This document shows positions 49,683-62,299 of a stretch of 64,000 nt of DNA, piece after piece. The DNA comes from Panagrolaimus kolymaensis. Taxonomy: Eukaryota; Nematoda; Chromadorea; Rhabditida; Panagrolaimidae. How positions within the stretch are numbered: the first letter of the stretch is position 1; the number at the start of each line of letters is the position of its first letter. Both the position numbers and the translations under genes were made by a program. The stretch spans positions 7,068,001-7,132,000 of the forward strand of contig JAJQJQ010000005.1 of the NCBI GenBank assembly GCA_028622995.1, given 5' to 3'. The notes under the pieces were generated by a model. It searched no databases. It was not told where the DNA came from and saw only the letters and a list, made by a program, of their open reading frames with translations.

Positions 49683-50239
49683 TTAAGCTGAAGGAGTAGT
49701 GAAATGACCACCATGCCCATGTTGACCTCCGAACATAGCACCTTTGGCGGATTTAAGTTCAGTTTTAACTTCATCGGTAGCTCCATCGAAAAGAGCTTTA
49801 ACCTTTTCTTGTTCTTGAGCGCGGGTAAGAGACATATCTTGATGGATGGCTTGAAGTTGGGTGGCAAGGGTTTTGGCTGCATCAGAAAGATTGGCAGTAG
49901 CTTCAGTAACTTTTGAAGCCATTTGAGTTTTCATTGATTCCATTTTGGTTTCCATTTCATTGAATTTTGTCTAAACAATTTGTTTTTACTTAGCTATTAA
50001 GAAACGTAAAAGCTTACAGCAACATCACCACCAATTCCTTGGAAGAAAGATTTAATTTGATCTTGAATTTGTTGCTTGGTTAAAGCATCATTTTTGAAAA
50101 TGGTTTGAAGTTGTGTTTTTTGATCATCGGTTAAACTTTTTTCGAGTTCACCAAATGGTCCACCTGGACCTCCATGACCTCCCATATGACCTGCTGATAC
50201 TGCAGCAACGAAAGCAATAGCGACAATAAGCTTGAACAT
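49683..50239 (-). CDS. secreted DUF148 / SXP-RAL-2 family protein
   Basis: Two exons, 50018-50239 and 49683-49970, give 169 residues. Residues 1-16 are a signal peptide (MFKLIVAIAFVAAVSAG), followed by a Gly/His-rich linker. The body is helical and polar, with LEKSLTDDQKTQLQTIFKND, IHQDMSLTRAQEQEKVKALF and two amphipathic repeats as expected for DUF148. The C-terminus returns to a Gly/His-rich GGQHGHGGHF, so His clusters bracket the domain and might bind metal. SXP/RAL-2 proteins are nematode-specific, secreted and often abundant; related proteins are known antigens in parasitic species. The molecular function is unknown. The product is short and has a clean promoter region. Confidence 0.85.
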
Positions 50240-51089
50240 TTTTCAAATAAAATAAACTTGAATGATTGAACTGAATTGAAGTTGTTGAAAATGAATAATG
50301 ACAGATGCCTTTTATATCAAAAATTTTAGAGATCAAACGTGAATCAAAATTCAACAACATTCAATAGAATCCTCCATTTTTTTTTTAAAATAGGAAGTAC
50401 TTTCATAACTCTGAGTAACAGATTAGTATCGCTTTTTATGTTGAATAAACAAGATGAGCTTATTTTAGAATATAAGTTTTCAAAAATGGAATGATCAAGA
50501 TGAAAAATAAAATTAAGCCGAGATCAAAATAAACACAATTTAGTAGTGATTTTTTAATGGTATAATCATAAATTATAAATTCCGCTTCTTAAATAAAGTT
50601 GCTTTAAAAATTTTACCAATAATTTCTTAGCTACAAAAAAATGCATTCTACAAAGATTTAAAGATATTATTAAAATTTTACAGAAGTAACATCTTTAAAG
50701 ACAAAACTTAGCAAAAGTGATTTAAGAAAAATATTTAAACAAAAATTGTCCCGCCATCATTTTTCTTTTAACGAACTATGATCCTATGGTACGCATGATT
50801 TTTTTTTGCAAATAAAATCTCAAGCGCATCTTACTTTCGATCGCCGATTTACTTGATCTCTTTTAATAAATTTACCATTTTTTGTAAGTAGGATTTTAAA
50901 TCTACCAAGTTTCGATAGTTTAAGAATGTTTTATTAATAATTTTTTTATATCTCCAACCCCTGAAGTTCCTCTAATGATCATATGATTTCAGGTGCTAAT
51001 TTCAAGTAATGCTATTGTGATTTCTAATAATTCCAATAAATTCATTTGAGAACTATTAGATATATTTCATTATAAATTGCTAAAAAAAT
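50240..51089. other. divergent intergenic region, DUF148 and RRP12
   Basis: 850 bases between divergent start codons, so both promoters lie here. It is A+T-rich and no conserved motif was assigned. No spliced-leader acceptor was seen close to the RRP12 ATG. Confidence 0.5.
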
Positions 51090-54000
51090 ATGGGCAAAAA
51101 TTATCGAGTTCGTGTTAATCGAAAGGATGCAACTGCCATTGCACGAGGTCAATCATCATCTCAAAATGCTGCAGTTACTAAATTCCGTGATGAAGCTAAA
51201 GCTCAAAGGCTTGCTCAACGGGAACCTATGATTGCTATTGATGATAGAGTTGAACAAGAAGTATCATCTGAAGATCCATTAGCACGTATAGGATTAGTAA
51301 GTGGAGTTTCTTATGAACATATATATAAAAATTTGCGCTTTTATAGGATGAAATGAACATTGATGATGGTAACACTGAGGTCACACAGGAAGGAATGACT
51401 GCAATTAGTCGTTTTACAAATTGCACAAATCCAACCTTTGAACCCGTAAATCGAATTTGGAAATCTGGTTCAACAATCCAAAACGATGTCATCTCCATTC
51501 TTGCTTCAGCTGTGGATGTAATCAAGGAAAAACAAGGCACCCAAAGTGATGTTGAATATTTTGGTGTTTTATTATCCACTCTCGATGCTCTTCCACTTGA
51601 AGATATTAAAAAGGTTTATGCAAGCAGTTATTTGCTTCAACTTATTGCTCCTAAAATCCCAAAGGAATTGGTGATTAAGTATTATAGCAGTGCTAAAGCA
51701 GTAAGATCATTAATATTATAATAAACGTTATTGACTAAATTCTTTATAGATTTTTGATAGAAAATTAAATGCCCTTGCTGTTGAAAAGGAAGCTCATGGA
51801 GCTATAAAATTTCTTATTGCTGCGCTTGGAACTTTATTGAAAGCCCAACCTCATGCATTTTGGCAAATTAATGATAATAAAGCCACTGCAGCTGAGCTTG
51901 TGGCATTTACAATTCACCCACATCCAGGTGTTCGAATGATGAGTAGACGAATTGTTCGAACCTTATTAACCGAAGAACTTTATGTTAAACCGGATGAAGT
52001 TCATACAGCTGCAAAAACAGTTGCAAAAGCAATAAAAGAACAACTTGAAATTGCAAATGGTACATATAAAATTTTCACTTTTAATTTGATGTTTATATAT
52101 ATTTTTTTAGGTAATCGTGAAACGATTACTCGACTTTTATGCCTTTTGGAAGGTATTCTTTATCGAATGCCTGAAGCACATTTAGCATCGTTAATGGAAC
52201 TTTTGCTTCAACTTGGAGCTTCGTCTGATTCTACAATACAATGTGCGGCTTTTCAATGCATTCAAAAAACTCTTGAACGTCCACCATCTCCTTCTGTATT
52301 TCCAATAAATCGGAATGCTGAATTAATTCTTGCCCTTCGAGTTCATTCAACTCCTTCGGATATTAGTGTCTTTGCCTATTGGCTTCAAGCTCTTAGTGAA
52401 GCTCATTGTTGTTTATCAAAAATGACGACAGAAAAGAGTATTAATCTTCTTCCAGAAACGCTTGAATTATTTGGAAAAGCTTTCAATACTCCTAGTGCTG
52501 AACTTGGACATGCTGTTCATTTATCCTTGAATAAAATAATGGCAGATTGCATCAAAAATAATTCAGTTGCAGCACACAATTGTTTGGAAATTTTGGAAAA
52601 TTCCCTGAATGTTCAAAACACTTCAGTTTGGAAATTTGTTTTACAATCAATGGCAGTTCTCTTTGAAGAAACCAAAAATGCGGTTGAAGGACCTATTTTA
52701 AAGAAAGTTTTATTAATGCTTGCATCTCTTCGTGAAAAGGATGATTGTATTTGCTCTGGAAATATTGATATCGTATTTGGATCAGCGATTCGTAATATTG
52801 GACTTTCAAAAGTCCTTTCTATTGTCGAACTTGGAATTGATCCATCAGCGTCAGAAATGTCAAAAGATTTCCCTCGTTCTTGGATGCTTCCTCTTCTCTC
52901 TGATAACGTTCAAAATGAAAGGATTCGATACTTTCTTGATACCCTTATGCCTTTCCTTGTTGCCTTACATGAACGCATTCAAAGGCTTGAACCATTTATA
53001 GCAAAATTATATAAAACATCAGAAATTCAAGTATGGCAAATTTTACCGCAACTTTTGAATTCAGCAGTTGATTTTGCTGAAAGCTTTCCAAAATTGGCTC
53101 CAATGATTGGTTCAGCTTTGGCTCATCGATTAGATCTTCGTCTCATTCTTCTTCGATCTCTCCGTTCAGCAATTCGTTTTGTTGAAAAAAATGGGCATGA
53201 AGAAATTGTTAAACGTTTTGCTAAAAATTATCTTCCTATTTTATTTAATATTTATACTGCTCTTCCTGCAGAAACTTTGGAAGCTGTGGAAAAGCAAAGC
53301 ATTACAAATTATGATGATCTCACAGTTCGTTTATCAACATTAGAAACTATTCGGGCATATATTTCTCATACGCCTGAAGATGTTAAAAAAACCTTTATTG
53401 ATCTGGCATTGAATAAACTTCGTGATGATGATGTTTCACTTGAAAAGAAGCAAGCCATTGCGGATCTTGTTATTGCATTGGTTAGAGGTTTGAATGGTGA
53501 ACAATTTGCGGAAATTTTTGTTGTTATTGAAAAATGGTTTACTTCTAATTTAGCATCATTCCAAAAGAAAGCTTACCGGTTGGTTTTTGTTGTTGTAGTA
53601 AATCTTTATTCATACATAGTTTTTTTAAAGGATATTGAGTGAAATGTATACCCGCATTAATGAACCCTCTTTACGACCATTCTTTGAAAAGAATGCTCCA
53701 TTTGTTAAGAAACTCATTTCTCAAGGGTTGAAGAAAGTTTTACCTCCTGCACGTGCACCAAGAATTAATGTTTATAGAGCTGTAAGTTTTGATGCTTTCT
53801 GTCTTCATAAATTAATGCTTGGTTATATTAGATTCTTACAACTTTCTCTGATTATGATGAATTCAAATATTTTGTGGATTCTATTCTTGAACAAGTTATT
53901 CTTTCTCAAGATAAAAGTTTTGGAAAGAAGACACGACAACAAGCTGCTCATTGCTTCCTTCAAATTTGTTCTGGACTTATTGCTTCTGGAACAAATGAAG

Positions 54001-55348
54001 AGTAAACCCTTTTTATTAATTACATTTGTTTTAAAACCACCATTTTTTAGTATTACCCCATCATCTGCTCTTGAACCTATTTTGGATATTGTAATTAAAC
54101 TTTATGTTACTCCTGATACAGAGGGTCAAACAGAAGTTTCTTTGGAACAAGCTCGAGCTTCTTTGATTTCATTGAATATGATTACTCAAAAATACATAAA
54201 GGTGTTAAATCCTTCAGTTCTAAGCAAATTGATTCATTTTGCTTGTGAAACTTTAATTGATTCTCGGGGACCAGTAAAATTACTTGCAGTTCGATGTGTT
54301 CGTATTATGTGCAACAAATTGGAAGAATTTGTTATGACTCAATTTAAGGTTAGTTAGTTCTATAGCTAACTGTATTTTAATAACTGCATTTTTTAAGTCA
54401 CTAATATTGGAAAGCATCTTCAAACAAGATCTTCAAAATGATACTATGCGTGTTAGAAAAGCTAATCGGTTACTTCTCGAAGTTTTGGTTGAAAGATATG
54501 GACCTGAATTGCTTTTGAATGTCACCAAAAAAGATGATTTTGTCAAACAAATCAAGAACATTGAAAAGATGAAACGACGACGAGAAAGAAGACAACAAGC
54601 TGGTTCCACTACTGCAGCTGAAGAAGGTAATGATGAATCTATGGATGAAGACATTCAATCAACGTTTACTACAGCTAACACCGTGAAAGCTGATACAATT
54701 TTTGATATCCTTGAAGATACTGATGATGAAGCTGTTGAAGAAGAAGAAGGAAAGCGACCTAAAAAATCTCATGACAACATGTCTGTGTTCTTGAATGAAG
54801 AGGAAGATGAAATCATTGATTTTCTTGATCGTGATGCTATCATTCAAAAATTAAGTATGAAAGAAAAATCTCATGCATCAGAAAAAAGAGTTACAATTGA
54901 AACTCCAAAGAAGGATGATACATTCAGAATGGCAAAGGATGGTAGGATTGTTATTGTCAATATTGATAAAAAGAGAAAGCGCTACAATTCTGAAATGTTT
55001 GAAGACAATGATGATCGAAAGAATCGTGAAGTTGAAGATGAAGTTGTTATGGAACAACAAGAAGATAATTCTACAGTGGTTGCAAGCACTTATAAACCTG
55101 GTGGACACGGTATTCATCGATCAACGGCTCATTCTCAAGCTATGTCAATTCTTAGTAATGCTACTGGTGGAACAAGTGGAAAGAAATTCAAAAGAAGTGA
55201 TGAAAAGAAGAAAAATGACAAATTTGAACCTTATGCTTATGTTCCATTGAGAAACAAAGAACGCAAAAATGGTCTTAAATCAATCCTCAAAAAGAAAAAT
55301 TCTAAAGATAATAAGGGTAAAGAGAAGTCCATGAAGTCGACTACCTGA
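51090..55348 (+). CDS. RRP12: RRP12-like ribosome biogenesis protein
   Basis: Eight exons: 51090-51296, 51347-51700, 51750-52059, 52111-53578, 53631-53781, 53832-54001, 54051-54348, 54398-55348. Phases agree and give 1302 residues (human RRP12 is 1297). The main body is a long HEAT/armadillo-like helical solenoid. The C-terminal third has the RRP12 pattern: TIFDILEDTDDEA, EEEDEIIDFLDRDAI, FRMAKDGRIVI, then a strongly basic tail with Lys-rich clusters typical of nucleolar proteins. RRP12 takes part in export and maturation of pre-40S and pre-60S particles. Intron 3 (52060-52110) is 51 bases, in frame and stop-free. The exon 4 donor is CG|GTTGGT and exon 5 begins after TTTTAAAG. AATAAA is at 55430-55435. 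Confidence 0.93.
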
Positions 55349-55462
55349 TTTCAATATTATATTACGTGTATTCTTTATTTCTATGTATTATTTTGTTATA
55401 GTGTTTGAATGTTTAGTTTTTTTGTTTTCAATAAAATTATGTACATATATTTCTCATTTGCA

Positions 55463-55600
55463 ATGGATAATCAACAAAGAATTTAAAAGGAAAAATTCAT
55501 TGCTTTGACCAGATTCACAGTTGTTTATTACAATGAGAATAATCAACCGAGAGCATTAAAAATGAATATAAAAAAGCGCATCTGGTCAAAAAAAACATGA
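55463..55600 (+). pseudogene. copy 1 of a repeated short reading frame
   Basis: Starts ATGGATAATCAACAAAGAAT and aligns codon by codon with a minus-strand frame at 62674-62805. Shared residues include MDNQQRI, LTR and NENNQP-ALKMN-KK. This copy has TAA at codon 8, so it cannot be translated through. It ends at TGA 55598-55600. Differences between the copies are mostly substitutions plus one whole codon, so the ancestor was coding. The other copy lies next to a decayed retroelement, so this may be transposon-derived. The family is not recognised. Confidence 0.6.
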
Positions 55601-58160
55601 TTTGTTCTTCATAAAGCTGTGTTTTACAAAAATGATATAAGTTTGAAATAAGCAAGTCACAAAAAGCTTACAAGAAGCAACCATTGTTTGCACTGATTTT
55701 GCTCTCTTTCTTTCCCTTTACATACATCATTTCATACTACTACGTGAGTCATTTGTCTTCTATGTGACATTGCTATGGAGAGGTGAAAAAAATTATATAA
55801 AAGAGGAATAAAAAATTGAGACAGAAAAAAGACAAAATTGAAAGAATGCGGAAGAAATACTGTATGCATCAATTTGAAGCCTTTGTTGTTTTTTTCTTCA
55901 ATAAACCATTTTGTAGTTTTCAGTCATATTTTTCTAAAATTTCTTCTGGTGTTTTTCTTTAAAAATTATTTGTTGTTGTCCAGACAAATTCCACCTTTTT
56001 TTTCTAAATTGGTGTCTTCCGTGGTTACTTTGCTTCCTTCCGTCGTCTTTTATGTTCCATTTTTTCTTCTCTTCATTTTCTTTATTCACACCTTTCGTCG
56101 ACCGACCTATCATCCTTATTTCCCAACCACCAATTTACAGGTCAAACATTCATTTTTTTGAGACTTTATTTTTTGACGTAAAAAAACCAAAGTCATCTCC
56201 TATTTTTTTTGAAAGTGTGCAAACTTTTGTAACAAAATATATTAATTAGTTATTCATCATAGTGAAGCTTTTAAATAAATCAAGAGCCATTGTTACAATT
56301 TTTTTAAATATAAAGATATTTGTTTCCATTTTCTTTCCAACGACAACATGTTTGACGTCAAAAGGGAGGACCTATAAATGGACAAAGGAAACCTTTCATT
56401 ATCCATTTTTGTGACTCCATACTTTCGTAATTTTTCTTTCTCTCATATTTTCTAAGTAATTATAGCTTTAAAAAAGTGAATTTCTTATTCTTTTTTTTTT
56501 GTACCGTTGTTGATTGTTACTTTAAGATTTTTTTGTATGCGATGTTTTTTTAACCTTGAACAAAATTATTACCCTTTTTTACATTTAATTAAATCATAAT
56601 TAAATTATTAAAAAATATATTTTAAAGGTTATTTATTTTAAAGGACAGCATCTGACATTTTATTAGGGCAAAAAGAGGTTGTAAAATGCTTTACCTCTAA
56701 TGTGAAAAAAAATCTTTAAATCCCTTGAGCCACCAGATTATTTTTTACAAGTTTTTTTATTATCAAAATAAAAAATATTTGTATTCCAAAAGACTATCTC
56801 CTAAATAACTTGATGCCCAACAATCAGGTAAACTTTTTCAAAACTAAGGTGATGCAACATTTTTTTTCCTTCACTTTTTGTTCATTTATCTTTCAACTTA
56901 TTTAATAACAGAAATTTAGAATGTAAAAAAACATTGGATAAAAGAATCCAAATCCTTTACTCATAACCATTTATATTAGTTAGAATCCATATTTCAATAT
57001 TATTTAAATGTTAAATTTGATATCTTTTTCCCTTTTTTGTACTTATTTGTGGTAAAGTGCATTAAAAGCACCTGCTAGCTTATTTCTCACCTGCCTCTAT
57101 TCTCTCTCATATATAACATTTTTTAACCTTTATTAAAACTACAAAACAAAACTTTCTCCACTCTTTTACAGCCAGCTATAAATTATCCTTAAATTTTTCT
57201 TTAATTAACTCTATTGAACACATGCTTTTAAAAAACATATTTTTACATGCAGCTACTTATGGTAGAAGCAAGCCTTTCAATATTCTTCTAAGAAATCCTT
57301 TAGAAAAAAAATCTGACATTTAAAAAAAAATTTTTTTATTATATTTAAAGGGCTTCCTTTTTATTTTTTGTTGTTGCTTATCTTTTTTTTTCATTTGACC
57401 CAGCCTGATTTATTACATGGCTCCTGTTTATTTATTTTTTCCCTCTGGAAATAATGAAAATAGACTCTATTTTATTTTTTTTAACCATATTTAAAACTTC
57501 TGTCTTATGTCCACAGCGTCCGGACAAATGAAGAATCCACAACATCCATCGAGAGTGGCATTACAACTTTCTTCTTGCTGATAGGAAGTCCAAAAATGTT
57601 TATTTTAACAGTCATTATCTCTTTAAAGATCACACATCAAAATTCAGTTTATTATTTTGATGTTTTTTTACGCGAAAAAAAAGGAGCAATAAATAACTTT
57701 AAGATCGGGGGCAATCCTAAAAGGCTATGTTTCTCATAAGCAACACGTAATGGCATAGTTTAAAATTTTTGAAATCCAATTTTGAAGTTTCACAATTATC
57801 TCTCGTTATTTTTTTTAATCACAATAAAGCTCATACTTTTCTTTAATTACTTTAACCAATGATTCATTTTGTAAAGAAAAAACTTTAACGTCATCTTGAT
57901 TATTTTTGTTATTTTTTTCTTTTTTCTTCCAATGATGTAGTTATTAGTGGGTTTGTGTTTACCTTTCGACTTTGACCCCGTTTTTCTTTTCTTCTCTTTT
58001 CATCTAATTTTTTAACAAAACCGTGAACTAATGATATTGATATTTTTGTTATAAATCAAAAGAATGTATGTTTTTCGTCTGAAAAATAATTGCATCTTTT
58101 AAAATTTTTTAAGACCCCTATTTTTGCAGAGTGTAATTAATTGCCCATTTAAAATTCATA
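55601..58160. other. 2.5-kb intergenic region, no gene recognised
   Basis: Highly A+T-rich. It contains a full CRE palindrome TGACGTCA at 56353-56360 and a TGAGTCA at 55745-55751. Open frames near 55838-56249 are Phe-rich and not convincing. TTTTTGCAG ending at 58129 is the likely spliced-leader acceptor of the following SDR gene. Confidence 0.5.
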
Positions 58161-59787
58161 ATGACTAAAGAAAATTCAACAATGAAAATGTGTATTCTCG
58201 GCGGTGGAGGATATCTTGGACAAATTTTAGCAAGAGATTTACAAAATGAAGGACATTCGGTAGTGATATTAGATTTAAGTATTTCAAATTTTCCTCATAT
58301 AAATGTTAATTGGAAAAATATTAAATTAGTAAAGGTCAGTTACATTAAAAATGAAGTAAAAGCATACCAAAAAAATTTTTAGGGTTCCATTTTGGATCGT
58401 TTAAAGCTTCTAGAAGCGCTTGAAGGTTGTGATGCATGCTTCCATCTTGCAGCTTATGGAATGTCAGGTGGAGCTTCGGTTTGTAATTTCCTCATACAGT
58501 AATCAGGATGAAAATAAAAATCTTTTAGTTGGATGAGAAAATGACCGAATTAGTTAATGTTGGAGGCACAAGTTTAGTTATTGAAGAATGTATCAAAGCT
58601 AAATGCCGAAGATTAGTGTACACGAGTACGGTTGCTGTTGTATTTGGTAATAAAGAAGTTATTGATCTCGATGATGAAACAGCGCCTTATTTGACTGATG
58701 TTTGTTTAGAATTTTTACCGTAATTAATAAATGTTAAATAATAACCTTTTAGTTTTTAACACCATATGCAAAATCCAAATGCAAAGCCGAGCAACATGTG
58801 CTTAAAGAAGGCAAAAATGGCACCCTTGAAACATGTGCTATTAGACTTCGAGGAATTTATGGACCTGGTGAAATTCGAAGCACTCAAAAGACAGTGGATA
58901 TGTGTACAAAAGGATTTTGTCGAGCAACGTTTTCAAAAACTGAACCATGCTTGAGTCAATACAGTAGCGCAGAAAATAGTTCTTTAGTAAGTTTTTAAAT
59001 TGCTATGGACAAAAATGAAAGTGCTATTAAAAATAAATGACTAATGGTAAAGCAGCAATTCGAATGTGGGAAATTAACTTAAATAATAGCGTTGAGCCTT
59101 TTTACATGAGCTAAAAAAGAAATACAGCACCATGGTAACTAAAATATTTCAAAAGATAAACTCATTGAATATTTATTGAAAATGTCCTTATAAAAAAACT
59201 TTTGCAATAAGCTATAAATAATAAAACTATTTTTACAGGCTTTAAGAAAGGCTGAACAATCTCTTCGGATTGGTCATGATTCTCCAACCAATGGCAATGC
59301 ATACAACATAGTTGATGGGGGATCACCTGTTTCGAATATTGGTTTTTGGTATCCACTTTTTGAATGCGTTGGTGTTTCAATTCCAGTATTTAAAATTCCT
59401 TATCATTTGGTTTATTTTATTGCATTTGTCTCAGAATGGCTTTACTTTTTATTCAAATTAGAGCCCCTTTTAACTCGATTTGAAGTTAACCTTCTTGCTC
59501 TCACAAACACATATTCAATTGAAAAGGCTCGAAGGGATTTTGGATATGATCCTCAAAACAATCATTGCCTCAAATCAACGATAGAATATTACGAAACAGC
59601 TAAAAGTAAAGTAAAAATATCAAGCAAAAAGATTTCAAGTTATAAATTCAAATACGCATACTTGCTATCTGAACAATTTTGGTCAAAGCTTATCACGTTT
59701 ATTGCTTTCACGTTGTTTACTTCTTACATGTATCCCATTCTTTCTGATGCGATATTTGTTGTTGAATCTAATGCCACAATAACATAA
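58161..59787 (+). CDS. SDR42E-like short-chain dehydrogenase (3-beta-HSD family)
   Basis: Five exons, 58161-58334, 58383-58478, 58529-58699, 58753-58986 and 59239-59787, give 407 residues. An extended SDR: nucleotide-binding GGGGYLG (Gly14, Gly17, Gly20), [33 protein letters not shown], catalytic YAKSK (Tyr152, Lys156), and [10 protein letters not shown]. The order and wording match SDR42E1 of animals, a relative of 3-beta-hydroxysteroid dehydrogenases, including the C-terminal [17 protein letters not shown] and [12 protein letters not shown] hydrophobic segment near the C-terminus ([17 protein letters not shown]) suggests membrane anchoring, probably ER. The substrate, likely a sterol, is inferred. 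Introns 2 and 3 use GTTTGT donors. AATAAA is at 59834-59839. Confidence 0.9.
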
Positions 59788-60422
59788 ATACGTGCAATAG
59801 TTATAATTTAAACAAACGATGTCATTGAAATATAATAAAAAAATTATTTTAAACAAATAATAATAATCAGAATCTGAAACAAGCATATTCGATAGTAAAA
59901 AGTTTTTTTGTTGTTGTAAAAAAGAGGCTCAAATTGTATAAAACGCAAGCTATTTCTCACTACAAGAAGTGCATGGTTTTAAAATGATTCAGGATACGGT
60001 ATTTCCCCTAAATCGTTGTCATTGTTCAGTTCACTTTTTTTGAAATACAAATGCAGCGTAGAAGACTTCTTCTCTTTCTTTTTTCAGGGTAATTTAAGAC
60101 ATTTACGTTTTTTTATTTTTTATTTAGCTTCAAAAAGCAAAGTCCCAACGTTTGAACATTTGGATAAAAATGGCTTTCTTTTCATTTTTTAAATTGTAAA
60201 TGGCTTTTGTTTCCATGGATCTTCATTTTATAAACGTTTTTTATCACCAAATGTCATCAATTTTTGTTTGAAATCATGTTGGTTTAATCTATTGGCTTTA
60301 TGTTACGAGTGAGCTAATAGCACTTTCAATGATTTCTTCTTTCGCGATTTCAAAACTTTTCTTTTTCTTTTCTAAATTTTGCTTCCATTTCCTGCATTTT
60401 TTTAGCTCAAAACTTTTAAACC
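59788..60422. other. intergenic spacer before SUB1, no gene seen
   Basis: A+T-rich. TTTTTTTAG ending at 60404, 18 bases before the SUB1 ATG, is a probable spliced-leader acceptor. The SDR poly(A) signal is at 59834-59839. Confidence 0.5.
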
Positions 60423-61030
60423 ATGTCTAGCTCTGGATCTTCTGATACTGACTTTGCTCCTGATAAGGTTAGTTTACATTGAATTGTTATCATTACTTAT
60501 AATCAATATTTTAGGAAGTCGTGAAGGATGATAGTTCTGATGTCTCTGAACCTGAACCTGAAATTAAGCCTAAGAAGGGTGACAAGAAAGGCAAGGCTGC
60601 TACTCCTACTGGCAAATCGTCAAAACCTCAATCCAAGGTAAACTTTGAGTTTTTAATGACGCGTTTTTATTTGAATATTTTTAGAAGCGCAAGGTAGAAG
60701 AAAGCTCTGAAGATGAATCGGAAGAAGAAAAACCTAAATCCAAGAAATCAAGCAAAGCTAAAGAAGAAGATGATAAAAGTGAACTACCTGATGCAAGTTA
60801 TTTACCTAGCCTTTTTTCGTTTATAATAATTTTTTTTATAGGGCATTGATCTTGGTAACATGCGGTACGCCACAAAATCCAACTTCAAGGGCAAGGAATA
60901 TATCAACATTCGTGAATATTACCGAAAGGACAACGAACTTCTTCCTGGTAAAAAGGGTATTACCTTTACTCCTCAACAATTCAAGGATTTTGTCAAGAAA
61001 ATTCCAGCTATTGAAAAGAAATTTCTTTGA
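60423..61030 (+). CDS. SUB1: transcriptional coactivator SUB1 / PC4
   Basis: Four exons, 60423-60467, 60515-60637, 60685-60792 and 60842-61030, give 154 residues. Residues 1-92 are a disordered Ser-acidic and Lys-rich region of casein-kinase-like clusters (SSDTDF, DDSSDVSEPEPE, SSEDESEEE). Residues 93-154 are the PC4 single-stranded DNA-binding domain: IDLGNMRYATKSNFKGKEYI, then IREYYRKDNELLPGKKGITF and a final helix. PC4 binds single-stranded DNA and modulates RNA polymerase II transcription. The third intron must use a GC donor (GAT|GCAAGT); the nearby GT choice shifts the frame into a stop. AATAAA at 61124-61129 is followed about 100 bases later by the acceptor of the CPSF3 fragment, an operon-like spacing. 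Confidence 0.94.
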
Positions 61031-61242
61031 AAAGTGCATTCTGTTCGTGTAAACCCGAGATCTCTTCATTTTGATATCTTTGTTTCTTATCGTGTAACGT
61101 TGTTATTTTTCTTTGTTTTATAAAATAAATTTTGTTTTTAACTAAGTGTTTCTTGTATCGTGGGTACATTTCCGGCATAAATATTGATAAATTTTATATG
61201 TACATAACAAGTAAACAAAATATAAATTGCAGGATATTAGCA

Positions 61243-61963
61243 ATGGATTCTGCAACTGAAGAACCTTATGGTAGTGTCAATTCCGATGTTCTTCAGTTTA
61301 TTCCTTTGTAAGTTTCTAATTACCATGGTTCAACTAATATTTGTGCTTTCAGAGGATCTGGGCAAGAAGTTGGTCGATCATGTCATTACTTGAACTTTAA
61401 AGGCAAAAAGATTTTGGTTAGTTTTCTCATATTCGTTTCTTTCTTTAACTGTCGGTTTTTAGCTTGATTGTGGTATTCATCCTGGAATGCATGGAATTGA
61501 TTCTCTTCCATTTGTTGATTTTATTGATGTTGATGAAATTGATTTACTCTTGGTTACTCATTTTCATATTGATCATTGTGGAGCTCTTCCATGGTTACTA
61601 ACTAAAACAGCATTTAGAGGAAGATGTTTTATGACTCACGCAACTAAAGCCATTTACCGTATCATGCTTGGAGATTTTGTTAAAGTTGCTAAAAATGGAC
61701 CTGGTGGCGATCGAATCCTTTATACCGAAGACGATGTTGAAAAGAGTATGAGCAAAATAGAATGTGTGGATTTTAAAGAACAAAAAGAAATTAATGGGGT
61801 TCGATTTCGTGCATATGTTGCTGGACATGTTCTTGGAGCCTGCATGTTTATGATTGAAATTGATACTGTTCGAGTATTATATACTGGTGATATTTCATGT
61901 GAAGAAGATCGACATTTGAGAGCTGCAGAAGTTCCTGAAGTTACACCAGATATTCTAATTTCG
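61243..61963 (+). pseudogene. CPSF3: 5' fragment of CPSF3 (CPSF-73 endonuclease)
   Basis: Three exons, 61243-61307, 61353-61416 and 61463-61963, encode 210 residues that follow the N-terminus of CPSF-73 closely: [21 protein letters not shown], the metallo-beta-lactamase motif HFHIDH at 76-81, [24 protein letters not shown] and [14 protein letters not shown]. In a full protein (about 680 residues) the next residues lead into the beta-CASP domain; here the frame ends. Splicing to a TTTGCAG at about 62022 gives an immediate TAA, while splicing to 62297 joins in phase to an unrelated small protein. The frame itself is undamaged. It is either a partial duplicate or one part of a chimaera; it cannot be the complete pre-mRNA cleavage nuclease. 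Confidence 0.8.
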
Positions 61964-62296
61964 GTAATGCTTACATATTTGGCTTAATATTAATTGTTAT
62001 TATTTTCTTTTTTTATTTGCAGTCTTAAATTTGCTGCTTGAATTTTTCTTGAAGGACATAATATCTTTCATCCGACTGCTAAAATTGGTATTATCACATG
62101 GCTTTTTCTTTTTCAAACAGTTTCAAAGATTTGAAATATTCTTTTGGGTCTCGTTGCGAATTACCGTATTCACTTGCATCATTTCATTTAGCCTTTTTTG
62201 TTCACTTTTTTCATTCCTTATTCATCTTCTATTCTTCTCTCTTTTCGATTTTTTCTCCTTTTTTTACTTAATAAAAAAATGATTGTTATTTTTTAG
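61964..62296. other. 333-base spacer or intron after the CPSF3 fragment
   Basis: It starts with GTAATG and ends with TTTTTTAG, so it could be an intron. It also has an internal TTTGCAG at about 62016-62022. The T-rich middle has no recognisable CPSF3 coding sequence. It may instead contain the promoter of the small gene at 62300. Confidence 0.5.
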
Positions 62297-62299
62297 GTA

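Noticed and set aside
55838..56249. open frames of 107 and 65 codons
   Set aside because: Overlapping Phe-rich frames over pyrimidine runs; no domain or splice signals.
62031..62282. 83-codon plus-strand frame after the CPSF3 fragment
   Set aside because: Phe/Leu-rich, does not match the expected continuation of CPSF3.
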